From the NCBI GenBank assembly GCA_051653685.1, contig JBOFWQ010000078.1, forward strand, positions 1-5,888: 5,888 bases of DNA, read 5' to 3'. This DNA is from Faucicola sp937889485. GTDB lineage: Bacteria; Pseudomonadota; Gammaproteobacteria; Pseudomonadales; Moraxellaceae. The position numbers and the translations under genes were made by a program. Below the pieces are notes generated by a model, which saw nothing but the letters and a program-made list of their open reading frames with translations, searched no databases and was not told the origin of the DNA. Below are positions 5,642 through 5,888 of the stretch, piece by piece. Numbering within the stretch: the stretch's first letter is position 1; the number at the start of each line of letters is the position of its first letter.

Positions 5642-5673
5642 AAAAAACCAAGCAAATAGAGCTTGGTTTTTTT
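5642..5673 (+). terminator. Intrinsic terminator of cytochrome c4
   Basis: CCAAGC (5648-5653) and GCTTGG (5661-5666) form a perfect stem around a seven-base loop. It is followed by seven T residues (5667-5673) and preceded by six A residues that lengthen the stem. It begins 27 bases after the cytochrome stop codon. The flanking A and T tracts would also allow some termination from the opposite direction. Confidence 0.9.
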
Positions 5674-5709
5674 ATTGCGCGTCTTCATACTTTCTTTCAA
5701 AAACACGGC

Positions 5710-5745
5710 TAAACAGTCTTTAAACAGTTCAACATAAACAGTTCA
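5710..5745. repeat. Cluster of three short direct repeats between the two terminators
   Basis: TAAACAGTTCA occurs twice exactly (5721-5731 and 5735-5745), and a shorter copy TAAACAGTC lies at 5710-5718, giving steps of 11 and 14 bases. The cluster fills the space between the cytochrome c4 terminator and the tuf terminator and encodes nothing visible. It may be slippage-derived or a binding site; its function is unknown. Confidence 0.5.
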
Positions 5746-5749
5746 CCAT

Positions 5750-5780
5750 AAAAAAGAGCCACCGAAGTGACTCCTTTTTT
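5750..5780 (-). terminator. Intrinsic terminator of tuf
   Basis: On the minus strand, GAGTCAC (5773-5767) and GTGGCTC (5762-5756) form a seven-pair stem with one G/U. It closes a very stable TTCG tetraloop (5766-5763) and is followed by six T residues (5755-5750). It starts about 20 bases after the tuf stop. Six T residues also follow on the plus strand (5775-5780), so it could act in both directions. Confidence 0.9.
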
Positions 5781-5801
5781 ATAATAACTGCCAAGTAACG
5801 A

Positions 5802-5888
5802 TTATTCGTTTACTTTGGCAACAACACCTGCGCCTACCGTACGACCGCCTTCACGGATCGCAAAACGTAGACCTTGGTCCATTGCGAT
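5802..5888 (-). CDS. tuf: Elongation factor Tu, C-terminal 28 residues (runs off the right edge)
   Basis: The last 28 codons and TAA stop of a leftward gene read IAMDQGLRFAIREGG followed by RTVGAGVVAKVNE. This is nearly identical to the end of E. coli EF-Tu domain 3, which has IAMDDGLRFAIREGG and RTVGAGVVAKV. EF-Tu delivers aminoacyl-tRNA to the ribosome as a GTP complex. The GTPase domain and the start lie outside the window, so nothing can be said about completeness, the number of tuf copies or its upstream neighbours. The coding frame is followed closely by a strong terminator, so this is the end of its transcription unit. Confidence 0.97.
   Translation of the reverse strand: MAMDQGLRFAIREGGRTVGAGVVAKVNE

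Noticed and set aside
1..5888. Search for CRISPR arrays, tRNA or rRNA genes, insertion sequences and attachment sites.
   Set aside because: No regularly spaced repeats, cloverleaf-like sequences, terminal inverted repeats, transposase or integrase motifs were seen on either strand.

Overview
The window looks like chromosomal core sequence from a gammaproteobacterium of the Moraxellaceae (Moraxella, Psychrobacter or a relative). This rests on protein resemblance and gene order, not on any marker search. The genes are a sigma-32 heat-shock factor, a BepA-like periplasmic protease, the ribosome-assembly GTPase EngB, a dihaem cytochrome c4 divergent from engB, and the end of an elongation factor Tu gene. 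Base composition is moderate, and nothing indicates a phage, transposon, CRISPR array or integrated island.

Layout. Positions 1-1862 form a leftward (minus strand) block. In transcription order it holds a TusA/SirA-type sulfur-carrier protein with an N-terminal extension, rpoH with a long acidic N-terminal extension, and the first 72 codons of a DUF423 membrane protein that begins 5 bases after the rpoH stop. A 318-base divergent gap (1863-2180) carries a good sigma-70-type promoter for the leftward block, a weaker candidate for the rightward gene, and two small dyads. The BepA-like metallopeptidase (2181-3755, plus) and engB (3752-4462, minus) converge and share the four bases TTAA as overlapping stop codons. 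A 475-base gap (4463-4937 or slightly beyond) separates engB from the divergent cytochrome c4 gene (4947-5615, plus). It contains extended -10 promoters, and part of it may be a decayed alpha/beta-hydrolase gene. Cytochrome c4 ends at a strong intrinsic terminator, followed by a small cluster of short direct repeats and then the terminator of the leftward tuf gene, whose last 28 codons lie at the right edge.

How the genes fit together. RpoH directs RNA polymerase to heat-shock promoters. The BepA-like protease is an envelope quality-control factor for outer-membrane protein and LPS-transport assembly. The TusA-like protein belongs to the persulfide-carrier family. EngB assists assembly of the large ribosomal subunit, and EF-Tu serves translation. 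Cytochrome c4 is a periplasmic electron carrier to terminal oxidases. These are housekeeping functions, and I see no clear new system. The points most worth a second look are the sigma-70 region-1.1-like acidic/basic extension on RpoH, a possible start-site hairpin on the rpoH mRNA, and the possible hydrolase remnant upstream of cytochrome c4.
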